64,000 nucleotides of DNA from positions 4,526,001 through 4,590,000 of the forward strand of contig CM059625.1 of assembly GCA_030435675.1 (NCBI GenBank). Direction: 5' to 3'. Each line of letters opens with the position of its first letter. Position 1 is the stretch's first letter. Shown one piece after another: positions 1 to 14,508 of this stretch. The translations under genes and the position numbers were made by a program. The DNA is from Steinernema hermaphroditum. Taxonomy: Eukaryota > Nematoda > Chromadorea > Rhabditida > Steinernematidae. A model generated the notes under the pieces. It made no database searches. It was not told the DNA's origin and saw only the letters and a list, made by a program, of their open reading frames with translations.

Positions 1-412
1 GGATGAGATCTTAGGGACCATAGATCTCTTTTCTAATAAGCCCCCAAATCAGGTTCTGTCATTGAGCACATAGGCCGTTAAGACACCGTGTCTGATGAAC
101 ATGAACACAAAGACATATGAGAACATATGAGGCGGTTAAGATACTGTATCTCATCACACTACACGGACACAAAGACATGTGCTTCCGCTTACAAGCTGTT
201 TGACCTAAAACCTTAGAACACAGTGGCCGACAAAGTGGCAGAGATGACACGCCAGCCAAAAGACTTCCTTCGAGCAAACAGATTTAATTCTCCTAAGCTG
301 ACCTCACCTCTGGTACGGATGGTCGTCACAGCAGCAGCCACTGACTGTGTTGGTCGTTGCGATGCAGGTCATTCTCCAAACTAAATGTACCTTTTCATCA
401 AATTTCTTGCAG

Positions 413-3400
413 GTACGCGACAACGATTCGCAGAAGTTCCGACAGCAAACGTCGGAGTATCCACAGCGGGCCGTCAACGCCATCAGAACGAAATGTAGCC
501 CCAAAAGGATTGGAAGGGGAATCATTTCCCTTTTCCCAATCTTACACTGGCTCCCGAGATATAACTTCCAGCGATCGTTTTTTGGTGATTTGAGTGGAGG
601 ACTGACCATGGCCGTTTTTGCTTTGCCACAAGGTAAATAATTTTGTAACCGGCCTATGGAGGTCTCTCTTCATCTACAGGAATTGCTATGGCAGCAGTCA
701 CTGGAGTGGATCCTGTATACGGCATATATACGGCAATCTTTCCAACGTTCTTCTACATCATATTTGGAAATTCGAAGCACAATTCACTGGGTATTTTCCT
801 GCCGTTGACGACTAATGCACACTGTTTAGGAGGTCTTGCGATCCTGTCTTTGATGACGAAATCGGCAATCGACCAGGTCACAATAGCACAAGCAAAGCCT
901 TTTAATGAGACAATGGTATACCGAAATTTCACCGATATGGAAAACGGAACGGATATTGTGATGACAGACGATGTGCTGTTTGTGAACACGTCCTTTGACA
1001 GCGACACGAATGAGACAATTCAGGCGATTACGATGGAAAGGTGGACAGACGGATTTAGGCCCGTCAAGCCAATTCACGTCGCTACAACGATCATGTTTCT
1101 ATCGGGAGTTATACAGGTTTGTGGCCAAGGAGAGGATGACAAGCTGGGTGGGAACAAAATGGGAACGATAAACATTAAACATCAAAGTAGTTTCAGTGGA
1201 TTAGGGTAAAAAAGCACACACCGGAAACGGGATAGACCAGATTAGTATTTGTGTATAAAGATAGCATAAATCTGTAAATCTCAGTGAAGTTAGTCTGCAC
1301 TGAAGATTATGAATACAGACAGAGTAAGATATTTGTCTAGACAAAGCTGGAAGCAAGAGGTTCTGCAGGTTACTCAATGCAGACAGCTTGAAACCTCTTG
1401 TAGACCTTGTGTGTATCTTCACTAGGATACTATGTAGAACATCAGCGAAGCTGTCAAGACAACAGTGGCTTGTGGAATAACTCGAACATGTATTTGTATA
1501 TTGTGTGTTTTCAGATTTTGATGGCAATCTTCAAACTGGACTTCTTCGCCTGCTATTTCTGCGAGCACGTTATGTCAGGCTTCGTTGTGGGCGGATGTGT
1601 GCATGTATTCTTTGCCCAACTTCAGCACATTCTCGGCATACAAATCAAACAACAAACCGGAGCAGGTTACCTATACTATGTAAGTCCACTTGTCCCGCGT
1701 AAGCACCATGAGCCTTTAGACTGTAAAAGAACTCATGAGCCACATACATGAAACCAAGCTACAAACATTAGCAATGAGTACATGCTCGATGGCCTTCCTG
1801 CTCTTCGGCAAAGAAGTGTTAGCTCCGTGGCTGGCGAAAGTGTTCATCTATCCAGTACCCTTTGAATTCATCCTTGTCGTCATTAGCATTACGGCAACTC
1901 GATTCGCTGATCTCTCCACTCGACATTCGATCAGCGTTGTTGGATTCATCCCTACAGAGTGAGTCCGTGAATGTTGCCCACATGGTGTGTGCGTTCAGTT
2001 TTCCGCCTCCCTCATTACCACGCTTCGACCTGATCCCTTCGATCTTCCTGAACACATTGAGTATAAGCGTCTTTGCAATGGTCATCCATTTGACAGTTGC
2101 ACGAATAGTGGAGCGGCGCTATGAGTACAAGATTAGCAATACAATGGTGAGAGACGCTGCGTGCACTGAACTGTAGCAGTGAAATTTCAGGAGTTATACT
2201 CACTGGGCTTTGTGGAAGTGTTTTCTTCGTTCTTCCCAGTATTTCCCGTGACATCCGGTTCAGCGCGGTCGATTCTTGGCGCAGCGTTTAAAGGAAGCAC
2301 TCAGGTCGGTGGTTATCATCTTAATCGATATATCCATGAAAAAGCGGTAGCGTGGACGCTATAAGTAAACGGTGATGGGTATGAAAATGTGTTCTTACGA
2401 GGAACCCAAAAACCTATTCGTAAAACACTTCAAATCAGCACTTATCCGTATATTCATCGGGGAGTTCTGTCTAGAGGTGACCATACTTAAGCCCTGTAAA
2501 CATCTAATTTGCTGATTGACACATTGTGTCATTTCATTTTAAATCTGCAGCAGCCCGAAGATAACGGATGGCTGCACAGCTGCTAGCTTCTTCGGATCAA
2601 TTTCCTCGTTGCAGTTCAACCGGCCGATGATAGAAAGCGTAAACAACTTGATGCTTAAAATACCTTTTGCACAACAAATCCTTTGAGTACAGGGTGCGCC
2701 AAACAAATTGCAACATGAAAATATCAGTGTAATTCACTGTAGTCTCTTTCAAATACGAGGACTTTATATCCCAAATGAAGATACTGCACTGGCGAATAAG
2801 AAAATTAAAAAGATTGTGCCGGAAGTTTTTGATTTCGTTACGATGCGTACCTAAACATGCATCCGACTCGGACCCCCGAGCGACGCAGCTCACGAACAGG
2901 GTCGAATTTCGTTTTTAAATAATAAGTTACTGGTCGTAAATTCGGTGCGAAAACGCGATAGTCACAACAAATAGCTTGCTAAGGGCCCTCTGTGTATTGT
3001 TAGCGTCCAAAAGTTGCAGTTCAATGACATAAAACATAAACAACTTGATGCTTAAAGTACCTTTTGCACAACAAATCCTTACAATAAAGTAAAGCGTTGA
3101 CTGCTCGGCACACAAATGTAAAAAGTTCACTTCAGTATGGTTTGAGCTTTGCTGGGTGTGGAACAGGGTTGGAACAAACGTTGCTCACTTACTGTAGGCA
3201 TAATATTGGGTTGGTAAGTTGAAAATGCACCATTTTTGATTCGCGTCTATTTTCGCACTGAGTAATCCTGGGATCAGATGGGTTAGTGCGTTCGTATGGG
3301 CGATTGGTTCACTTTCCAGTCGGTACGCTCCGATGCCCCACCTGCATGCTTTCCGCTTTCTTTGAATCCTTTTATATTCATGGTCCGCGAAGCACCACCT

Positions 3401-6400
3401 GGGCATCCGAAACACCGAAACTTCGACAACCTCTCTGAGGGACTACTTATTTGATAGGCGGTGTGCTGTGCTAAGTGCGCTTAAAGCAGGAGCTTAGCTT
3501 CCAAGCGCACACGCCAGCCTCTTCTTGTAATGTCACAGCAAGAGCAAATTCGAAGAAGATAAAAAATTTGCCCATAAAGCACTTGACTCTAAAGTAGCTA
3601 AATTTTTTTTTGATTTATCAAACTCTAGCCGAGGATATACAGACAACTTGGACGGCCAGCTAGGGTGCTTGAATGCCATAGTGGCTGATGCTCCGATGCT
3701 CTAGGCTACAAGTGGAAATCCGGAACTCCGATTTCTCATGACTCTCCGAGCCCTTGATTCGCCAGCTCAACTCATTGACCCCTGCTTTTATTTGTATTTC
3801 TAAGTAAAAATCTTTTCCTTTATTTTTCGTGACTGTTGAGTTCAAAGGGGTTCTAGCCAGATGATCCCTATAACTACTTGAGGGTATGGATAAGGAATAG
3901 AAGTCAACTATTGTGCTGCGGTCAGAACCAGGTTGAAAAGTAATGCTGCACTGTCTTATATGCGATATTATAGAAACACGAGGATGAAACGTATTTATGG
4001 GATAGAGCAATCTCTCAGCTATAGTTTGCGACTAACACCTAGAAAAATCTCTTTCTCTTATTCAGGATAAGGCAAGAACTAGTAACTGGTTTTGGGATTT
4101 CAGCAGATCCAGCAGGAGCATGAATGTTAGATATTTTTGATCGCACTCAAAACTGCTCCTCATCTTCAGCTGGGACTCAGGTACTTGTTATGCATGTAGG
4201 TCTCCCACAGCTCTATCGGGTACCTACTTGTGCGGTACTGTCGGAAACATCAACGAATAAATTGAGCCAACGTTTGCAATGAGGTCAAAAACGGACAAAA
4301 TGGAATTTTTCGACCCGGAACCTCTCCTGTTCTGTAGTGGAGTGACCAGGCTTCTTGCCAGAAAGTGTTCTGAGGCTAAGTAGTTAAATGATAAATACAC
4401 CCTATAAAATCTGTGCCTTTTTCAACAATAAGGATTCATTTTTAAAATGGTGCATTTTCAACTTACCAACCCAATACTAGTAGTAGGTATTTTAGTCCGA
4501 AATAATTTCGCCATGTGTCTTTTACTTTTTTAGATTACGTCGTTGTTCTCCGCCTTGGGACTGGTTGCCGTAATCTTCTATATAGCGCCGACGCTTGAAT
4601 ATCTTCCAAAGGTACGAGTGATTCCATTTAAGAACAACGTCTTCGATTGATCAATTTCAATGTCACGTGGTCGGGTCACGTCATGCTACGACACAAACTA
4701 TGAAAATCGTTTAAATCCATTAATTGCTTGACCCGATCGCGCTAGTTTATCAGTGTCCACGAGACAGTCAAAAATCAAGATTCACCCTGCCGACCATAGC
4801 AATGAATCTGAACGGACAAAATTCAGAAATGAATCCTTTAGTGCGTGCTAGCATCGATGGTCGTCGTGTCGCTGAAGGCAATGTTCGATAAAATGATGGA
4901 ACTCCGACAGCTTTGGCCAATGTTCAAAACAGATCTCGTAGGTGTTATCGGACACATAGACAGATCAACAACCCTCACAGATCATTTGGCTTGTCAGCCT
5001 ATCCGCAACGATCTTAATCGACATGTCTCAAGGCCTGATCTTGGCCATCGTTTTCGCCTTGTTCACCACAATCCTCCGCAACCAGTGGTAGGTCCCTTTT
5101 TCATCGACAAGCCACGTTCTTTCCCCGCTCCTCGCGCTCCCTCGTTGCGGTCGACGACGGCTCCGTCCGCTCGATAAAGCGCCTCCGCTGAGGGGAAGCG
5201 GCGAAGGTGCACGTGCGTTTGCAACATATCTCCACTCACGAACTTCTCTCTTGTTTGTCGGCGGCCTCGTCGAGCGATCGGCAGACCAACCGACTGATCA
5301 CCGAACGCGCCACATCGGACGAGCGTTCTTTAACCCTTCGCAAACAACAACGCCAAAGAAACTGGTCGTTTTCGACGCGCCCTATCGAGCTCCCCTTCGG
5401 CAGGACGAAGAGTCCAAGGGCACACAGTTTGCATTCACACCATAAAATCCGGCTTCATTATGGGGAAGTTGGTGCCGTTCACAAACCCGCAGATTACACA
5501 GCATATTACTGAACAGCGATGGCTCATCAAAACTATCATTAATGCACTTTTGTTGTGTATTCCGATCACCATAATCGATCATTCCGAGACAGAAAAACAG
5601 AATATCGATTATTACCATCAAAGATCGAGATCCTCGAAGAAAGAACTGTGTACGTGCGAATTTTCTACGTCTCAAATTTCATCGTTTGGGAGTTCGCTCC
5701 AAGCAGAAGAGCGGCTTCCTTAGAGTTGCCACAGCCTTGGCATGTTTACATCAGAAAATGTTATTTTTAAATTGTAATATTGCACATACGATTACTGAAT
5801 GCACTCAGACGTACATTCTAACCAAATAGGCGGATAACATCTCAGTGCCTAGCGTTTAACTTCCGATTCTTTTGAGACGTGATTTTTTGCTGCTAGAACA
5901 ACGTCTTTTTTGGCGGATTCTGTCCTTAGAGGTTGCTATGCGCTGCTAATCTTACGCCCACCAAAAATTTCCATCAGAACTTTGAGCTCTAAGCAGCAGC
6001 GGCGTACGTGTCAATCATGCCTTTGCAACTCGAAGAGCAATAATCAATTATTGTCATTTCGAAGAGCTTGAGAGCGGATAGGCTTCGCACGAGAACATTC
6101 CCCAAGAATAGCCGTTTTCGCCGGAAATTGTATGAGAACTCGGACACCCTAGCATTGCATATAAACAGCATCTCGCAAACGAACTTATCGCCGTTCTCAT
6201 TAACGCCAACAGCTGTACCTTAACGAGCGCAGATCGACGTGTCCGGGGTTGCGTTTTGCAGGAAAGGCAATCAAAAATGCAATTTAGTCCCCGATGGCAC
6301 ATTTTATCCAAGTCCGGCGAAGAACAGAGCGGAACGTTTCGCGAGACGAAGAAAAAGGATCTCGGCGCCATCGAGGGCCACTGCTGCGTGTTCCGAATGG

Positions 6401-7170
6401 ATGGCCCTCTCATCTTCACCAGCACTCGACGTTTCACGAAAGTACGTGCGCCCTCCAACTTCTCCCTTCTGCCCCCTAGCGGCTTCTCGCTTAACCGTCG
6501 CCATCGACTACATCGATCGAGGGGTGCCCTGCACATTGCCGTCGCCGCTCGTAAACAGAGTACCTTGACTTCTTTGACCAATAATCGAAGAGCACTCAGA
6601 GCAGCGCAGAGAAGAAATCAATTGAGAGCAAATTTCTTTAGAGTGTAAACATGTGCATCAAGAAGTTCGAGAAGAGAAAGGGCTTCGTCGCCATGGAAGA
6701 TATATGCAAATGGGATGATAGGGCGCCTCGCGAACGATGCAGCCTTGTAATTGACTGCTCGGGATTTCCCTATGTGGACTATCTTGGTCTCACTACACTG
6801 AAAACGGTACAGACCAAATGAAGCAAATGAGAAATACGGACAACATTGCAGACCTATAGCGACTATACGAGCATCGGGGTGCACACTGTTTTCGCAAGTC
6901 CGAAAGGTACAAGAAAGATGACCAACAAGACCAATTTCCGCTTTGTTTCAGTTGAACTTTTGAAAATGTTCGAACAAACTGACTTCCACAAGACCATTCC
7001 GATCGGTGCTGTCTTTCCTTCTGTCGAACAGGCTGTCTTGGCTTGCGAGAACCAAAGGTTTCCATCCTTGCACTCCGCACAAACTAACATTTGCTTCCAG
7101 AAAACGCCTAACTGCCTGCATTAGCACAGTCACCACGATGACCGACATCGACGACGAAAAGAACAAGTGA
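413..7170 (+). CDS. SLC26/SulP-family anion transporter (5' partial), nematode SULP-like
   Basis: Membrane exchanger or channel for sulfate and other anions, ending in a cytoplasmic STAS domain. Exons read: 413-632, 680-1116, 1515-1679, 1720-1958, 1999-2146, 2191-2304, 4534-4611, 4842-4937, 4981-5087, 6288-6441, 6642-6806, 6852-6906, 6952-7057, 7101-7170; all junction phases agree (717 aa without the missing start). Exon 1 holds the SLC26 signature (GDLSGGLTMAVFALPQG) running into IAMAAVTGVDPVYGIY. Exon 2 has a long extracellular loop with five N-glycosylation sequons. Exons 7-9 hold ITSLFSAL, LPK and the last membrane helices; exons 10-13 hold the STAS fold (PRWHILSK, CSLVIDCSGFPYVDYLGL). 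The stop is at 7168-7170, with AATAAA at 7247. The 2.2-kb intron 6 carries a mariner-like insertion. The exon at 413 opens in phase 0 after a good TTGCAG; the ATG lies upstream or outside. An in-frame ATG at 347 is possible but less likely. The C. elegans orthologue cannot be chosen by eye. Confidence 0.9.
2609..3080. repeat. Pair of short direct repeats in intron 6 of the SLC26 gene
   Basis: The segment 2640-2683 (ACAACTTGATGCTTAAA..ACCTTTTGCACAACAAATCC) recurs at 3037-3080 with one base change. Both copies are preceded by the same GTTGCAGTTCAA (2609-2620 and 3013-3024). The spacing is about 400 bp. They may be remnants of a duplicated or mobile sequence; no coding capacity is visible. Confidence 0.6.
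3206..4474. mobile_element. Decayed mariner-like (Tc1/mariner) DNA transposon
   Basis: Perfect 31-bp terminal inverted repeats begin TTGGGTTGGTAAGTTGAAAA at 3206 and end as the reverse complement at 4474. They are flanked on both sides by the dinucleotide TA (3204-3205 and 4475-4476), the target duplication used by Tc1/mariner elements. The length of 1269 bp is that of a complete mariner, and the TTGGGTTGG-type end is typical of mariner rather than Tc1. No intact transposase frame is present. A plus-strand stretch near 3930-3960 reads KVML, as in mariner transposases, but stops and frame changes interrupt it. The element lies inside an intron of the SLC26 gene and leaves its reading frame untouched. 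Confidence 0.8.
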
Positions 7171-7246
7171 ATCTACACACAAGTTTACTGAGAACGTTAC
7201 AAGCTACATTACAATGAAAAATAAGAATTACTTGTTACTCTAAACG

Positions 7247-7252
7247 AATAAA
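7247..7252 (+). terminator. AATAAA polyadenylation signal of the SLC26 gene
   Basis: AATAAA lies 77 bp past the SLC26 stop codon and before the end of the convergent GAPDH gene. Only 135 bp separate the two stop codons, so the two 3' UTRs may overlap. Confidence 0.6.
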
Positions 7253-7305
7253 TACAAATCACGTTTAGAAGATTAAGTCGGTGCACTATCACTTGCTAGT
7301 TGCGC

Positions 7306-9400
<2,095 letters not shown>

Positions 9401-9700
9401 ATGTTTCCAAGAAATCTGACTTGGACGAACGACCTTTGCGTGGAGAACAGCCCTTCCTGTGCGGACATCAACATCGACTGCGTGAACAAGACCTATCTCT
9501 GCGACAACCCTGTCTACTGCGACTTTATGACCCAGCAGTGTAGCAAAACTTGTGGACGATGTGCTGCTGGTGGTATTGAAGGCAACACGGCCGCCAACCG
9601 TCAAGATCGTGCCCTGCCCTCCGAAGGCCTATCCATGCTCAAAGGCATCCAATCACCGACAACTTGGAATTCACAAACAAAGAGAGTAAGACAACAATGA
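9401..9700 (+). CDS. ShK (SXC)-type cysteine-rich protein, possibly missing its first exon
   Basis: An open exon of 99 codons begins MFPRNLTWTNDLCVENSP and contains eight cysteines in the order expected for a nematode ShKT/SXC module, ending QQCSKTCGRC. The family consensus has six cysteines; here an extra pair sits in the middle (LCDNPVYC). ShK modules occur in secreted nematode proteins as potassium-channel-binding peptides, metalloprotease appendages and surface proteins; which role applies here is unknown. No signal peptide precedes the domain. The frame stays open upstream of the ATG, and a TAG lies at the right place for an acceptor just before it, so an upstream exon may supply the signal. 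The end is also uncertain: a GTAAGA lies shortly before the stop and could be a donor. Confidence 0.6.
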   Translation: MFPRNLTWTNDLCVENSPSCADINIDCVNKTYLCDNPVYCDFMTQQCSKTCGRCAAGGIEGNTAANRQDRALPSEGLSMLKGIQSPTTWNSQTKRVRQQ

Positions 9701-9728
9701 TTTATTCTTTCGGAAAACCCGAATACAA

Positions 9729-10534
9729 TCAAACACAGCAAACATAACAATCGCATGAAATAACGCTGCTGCAACTGCAAGCGCCTATGGAGTTGTCCGT
9801 TCGAGAAGCGTCCGGTGTAGGAAATGCCGTGTCGGTAACGGCCGACTCTTCATTAGCGGTAGATGCCGAGGTTTGAAGTAGGTGAAGAGTTCCATCGCTG
9901 AAAAAAATGAATGTAGACAGTATTCTCGATATTCGACTTAGACAAGCTCGCTCATTTACTTTTATGCATAACCACTGAGATCGGTCGCAGCTTTTTGGTC
10001 TTATCACAAATAGAAACAAGGAACTTTTGATGAAGCAGTGAAAAGACAACTAACCAGCGACGGACCAGTATGGTGCGCGTCGAGCTTGTCGAGCCGGTCA
10101 ACTACGGCCGGCTCTTTATTAGCTGTCGAGGTTTGGTGTAGGTGAAGAGATCCATCGCTGAAAAAAATGAATATAGACAGTATTCTCGACATTCGACTTA
10201 GACAAACTCGCTCATTTACTTTTATGCACTATAACCGCTGAGATCGGTCGCAGCTCTTTGGTCTTACCACAAATAGAAACAAGGAACTTTTGATGAAGCA
10301 GTGAAAAGACAACTTACCAGCGACGGATCAATATGGTGCGCGTCGAGCTTGTCGAGCCGGTCAACTGTGAAGAGGGCGCCAACCTCGTTCGCCTTGACCT
10401 ATAGCGGAGCCCTAAAATTCTGCTTTCATTAATCATCCAGAAACTCCATGCTTACATCCTGACGATCGCAGAGAACGGCTTTCCGCGCTGCACAGCCATG
10501 CCTTTCCACTTGTTAGCGTCGTAGGTAGGCAGCG
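9729..10534 (-). CDS. Tentative minus-strand gene with a duplicated exon, product unknown
   Basis: Four exon-like blocks with good minus-strand splice sites: 10456-10534, 10318-10398, 10055-10157 and 9729-9897. Joining the first, second and fourth keeps one frame and ends at the stop at 9729-9731 (C-terminus GACSCSSVISCDCYVCCV). The third block is a tandem copy of the region containing the fourth; it is 103 nt long, so including it shifts the frame and gives a different short tail. The predicted peptide is low in recognisable motifs (one piece reads ANKWKGMAVQRGKPFSAIVR) and matches no family I know. No start codon is assigned; the first in-frame Met is inside 10456-10534. Splice-site quality supports transcription more than the peptide does, so this may be a young, non-coding or decaying gene. 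Confidence 0.3.
9838..10366. repeat. Tandem duplication, two units of about 260 bp
   Basis: Units 9838-10093 and 10094-10366 align along their whole length with scattered substitutions and small indels. The shared AGACAGTATTCTCGA recurs at a spacing of about 260 bp, as do GGAACTTTTGATGAAGCAG and GGTGCGCGTCGAGC. On the minus strand each unit carries an acceptor (TTTTTTCAG before CGATGG) and a donor (GTTAGT or GTAAGT), so the duplication copied an exon with its splice sites. Confidence 0.85.
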
Positions 10535-13500
10535 CTACCAGTCAACACAGGAAAGGAGCAACGGATACAGAAAATGAGCGACGGATACAGGAAAGGCGCG
10601 ACGGCTGGCCTAGCAGCCGAGAGATCGCGCAAACAGTACGGTCGGTTTGAACTAGATCGCGGTGAGACCGAGACAGACATTGAACAAAGATTCGACGCGT
10701 GTGCCAGCACGCAACAGTCGTAAGCGTTTACTTGGTGTAGTTTGCGCTTGTGGAATATGACTATGGTTCACGACAGGTTTTAATCCGTGCCCGGGGCTGA
10801 AGTTAGTAGTAAGAAGTGGACAAATGCATCATTGTACGTCCGATTCTGTACATGGTTTTACCCCCTTTTGACACTATTAGTGTTCTCCTTTTTAATAAGG
10901 TGGTCCACCATGGATAAAACTTAGAGCAACTGATGTGTTGAGACCTCTGTTTAACGCCTTCACGGTCCAATATTGGTATGAATTGTGCCCACGGGCTGAA
11001 GGATGAAATGCATCAGTTGCAAAAACCATTATTTGTCTATTGTATACTTTCCGAAAAAGAAACAAAGGGTCGACACAAGTCCTACAGAGACGAACAAAAC
11101 AGCGTAAGTGGATGCGAACTCAGTAAACGAGGAATATCAACAGGATGCAGGAATGAAAGGGGTTTCTTATACCGTTTGTGAATCAATATCATTTGGACGT
11201 TGCGGGCGGCTTGGCCGATCTTCTTGGCCTCGCTTCCAATTGCGCAACATCGATGGAAAAGACTGTAAAACGCATTGAATACAGACACTTTTAGTGCACA
11301 AACCTTTCACACGAACGGAGTGATAAGCCGGCACACTGTTCATAATGTTCACTCGACTCATAAATATTGAGTGGGATCATTTCTGAGTACATCGGGGCAT
11401 TTCAGAGGAATCAACGGTGACAGTCTGTACCCAAGTTTGTAAGTGTGAGTTAACGAACAGCAATAGAGCGTTCCAATTTTGTTCCAAGTTCCAAGTTGCG
11501 TTCCAAGTTCCAATAGAGGGCAAGGATGCTCCTTGTCGGCTGCGAGCATGATCTTTTGCTCAGGTCTGCGCAAGAGTGATCCGCGCAAATCGATTTAGAG
11601 TGAAAAGGCTGCTTTGATGAGCTGCATTCGACGGTAAGCTAGGAAAACTCATCAGTTATGAGTCATTTGTGTTCTTTTCAGATCTCTGCAGGATAATAAC
11701 AAGCCGAAACGCTCAGTTTATCAAGAATCGCTGCCAGCTGAAGCTCTGTTTGCCCACAATTTGTTTGAAACTGCGCAGGATCTTCTTTGTACACACTCTA
11801 GTGCAAAGAGTACGCATTTCTGGAGCATAGCGTGCGATGAAGAGCTCGGAACACCCGCACAATTCGTCTTTCACAACAATTTGGCGCAATATTTCCGTCA
11901 CCACTGAATGTTTTTGCCTTTGAAAGAGTGATTATTCGGATACTCCAAGCTCTTCTTCGCATCACATGCTCCACAGATGCGTGTTCTTTGTTCCAAAATG
12001 TTTATAAAAAAGTCCTGCGTAGTTTCATGGATATTCCAGCGCAACCAGAGCTTCATTTGGCAGCGCTTCTTCACGAACTGGGCGGCCATCGTTTTCTTGT
12101 TCTTCATATATCTGAAACGAATGCAAATGAGTCATGAATGATGAGTTGTTCTAGCTTACCGTCGACCGTTGTCCGATCAAAGCAGTCTTCTCACTCTAAA
12201 TTGGACGCGCAGTCCTCAATGCTGGAAAAACGCGCACGAAAACCGTCGAAAACTATTGAAACAGGCTAAATAGACATGTGAAGCTACTCGCGGACAGCAA
12301 AGCCCTTGCGCGGCATAGGGAGCGATCTGGAGCAGATCCAAATGTTTCAAAACATGTCAATTCAGGAAAAAAATCAGATCAGCACGAGGATTTTGGCAAA
12401 AAAGAGCCTTTCAAGCAATTCCGAAACAGCTTGAATAAATAAAACAACTTTGAAACGCCTGACGTGCCAAAAAATGTAGATTGTTCCGAAAAACCCTCTA
12501 GAATTGAACACCGATGCCGGTGCCGTCGACAGTTCACATTGAAATGGCGCCGGCGACAGCGACGAAAGTAGCGACGCATGTCCGTGCATATCCACCGAAT
12601 TTTGGGTGTCCATACTTTGAGTCACGGCGCATATCCTGCGTCTCATGTGGCACATGAGTCATGACTCAGAAGTATGGCCCGGCCTTTATTAAAAGTGGAT
12701 TGAACGTGAGAATCTTGCTGATTGGTCAAACCTGTTTTTGTTTGCAGATCGATTTCAAAATTTGTCGGGCTACATTTCAGTGCTTTCGGTCTGAAATAAA
12801 AAGCTGATTGCACACGTCGTTCCTTATACAACTGGCCGAAAGCCATGTTTAACAAGCGATTTTTTCCAATACAAGCCCTTGGAACAGGTTAGTTTTGAAA
12901 TAGTTTCTATTTTGACCAGCAATGTCTGGAACAAACAAAATACATGTATTTTACGAGAAATGAAGCCATGTTTCTCGTTGTCGCATGGGTTATCTCGAAA
13001 GAACTCTCTTTGGCAGCCTGTGTAGGGTGTGCTGTATGGATGCACTTGTGTTAATATTTGATAACATTTCAGCCGTTTCTCAAGAGTAAACCTCATCGTA
13101 GATCAAGATCCAAATTGCACCATTCCTGCCGTTTTCTGATACAGTTTTTACAGCATAGAGATCATCGTTGTATGAGTGTTATGTTAGCCAGTGGCATGGT
13201 ATCTATAAAGAGTGTTTACTCGCACTTTTTTGCCAGTGGTTTGCCGCATGGTGAAATCCTGCTTGTTTAAAGGAACTCTTCCAGTACGATGTTCATTCTT
13301 CGCTTCTGTTCGATCTTCGTTACCAGATTTCTTTTTGGTTCAGACATAGCTTTACCATTCTTACCACAAAAGTGGTCTCTTGCAGAACGTTGCATGGAAA
13401 ACAAAGAATCTACCGCACTTACCCAACTCACTGCAATCACAATAAACTGTGGAACCGTACCGTCTTAAACCAGCAAAAACCGTATCCCAAACTGGAATCT

Positions 13501-13537
13501 CCTCTTTGGAGACATGTCAATCAAATCGGTGACTTAA
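10535..13537. other. About 3 kb without a recognisable gene
   Basis: Only short frames with stop-rich neighbours occur on both strands. No domain, RNA gene or repeat was recognised. The sequence is AT-rich compared with the coding regions on either side. Confidence 0.4.
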
Positions 13538-13599
13538 TCATGCCCTCCCTCGTCGCAAACCGAACGCCGGTTCGTTTCGGAGCATCTCGATCCTAGGCG

Positions 13600-14508
13600 C
13601 AGAAAGCAATCGGTTTTGTGCACCGTTTCGTCTCCTCCTTCTTCGCCTCCTCTTGCAGCTACAGTCCCTAAAAGCGCATCGTTGCGGTGCCCCATTAGAG
13701 GCGAAGACGATGTGTGCGGTTGGTGGAGAAGACGCTTGTGACTGTGACCCGATTTCCCTTTTGCGCGGATTTTCTTCGAAAAACTGCCTGGATCGCCGGA
13801 ACAATTTTGCTCTGAGCGGCTCGTCTTCGTCGCCGCCGTCGACAGCGATCGCCGCTGCGCTCATCTGTATTTTTGTCACTGAAAAGACACTCTTTAATTT
13901 CGACGTTCGCGCGCACATCGTCAGGAACCTCCATTTGCGCCACTAATCGCGCGTCACCGTTTCCCTCTTTAGACCGTTCTTCTGCATAATCAGGAGGCGC
14001 TCGCTTGACGGGTGCCCCTCAGGAAACCCCTAACTTCTTTTGCCTCAGGCCCTTTTGAAACGGTTTCTTTGACGATGACTTCATAATCGCCACAACAGGT
14101 CGCCTTTTTGTGACTCGCATAGACGGCCAAATCCGGTGGAACGCCGGGTGCTCGTCGTTTACAAGCGATCGGTGGGAGGTTGTAACGAAGGGGCAGCGGC
14201 TTCAGGCATCTTTTTTTCCGGGAACTCGTCGTCGGAACCTGTTGCTGACTGGAGAAACCGTTGTTGAAAGTGGGAAGTGGCGAAGAGAATGCCGTTAGTG
14301 GGGTTACTAATGAGATCGGATGCGTGAATGGGAGGAAACGAGGGATGTCTTCGCTTTCAAGCGTAGATTTTATCTCTGATCCACTGCGCACACTTTCGCC
14401 GCGGGCGCTCGAATATGCGTTGTTTTCGCGGAACGAAAGCGACAACGATGGATATCGTAGCGCTTCTTCTCCGTCTCTTCTTCGTCGATCCCGTTAGGTG
14501 ACTGTCGC
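13600..14508 (-). CDS. Possible minus-strand gene, head-to-head with the DOMON gene
   Basis: Two open blocks on the minus strand could be joined. The first (about 14508 to 14024) encodes a basic, Ser/Pro-rich stretch that includes QQQVPTTSSRKKRCLKPLPL and ends near KGPEAKEVR. The second begins after the acceptor GTCTTTTCAG at about 13890 and reads VTKIQMSAAAIAVDGGDEDE, then FFEENPRKREIGSQSQASSP. A phase-1 donor (AGGG/GTTTCC) makes the frames agree. The composition looks like a disordered protein and no domain is recognised. Start, end and strand are all uncertain. If real, it shares a promoter region of under 200 bp with the gene at 14695. Confidence 0.33.

Noticed and set aside
10513..10710. 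65-codon minus-strand frame overlapping the tentative duplicated-exon gene
   Set aside because: It reads through a probable acceptor in the wrong frame and has no motif.
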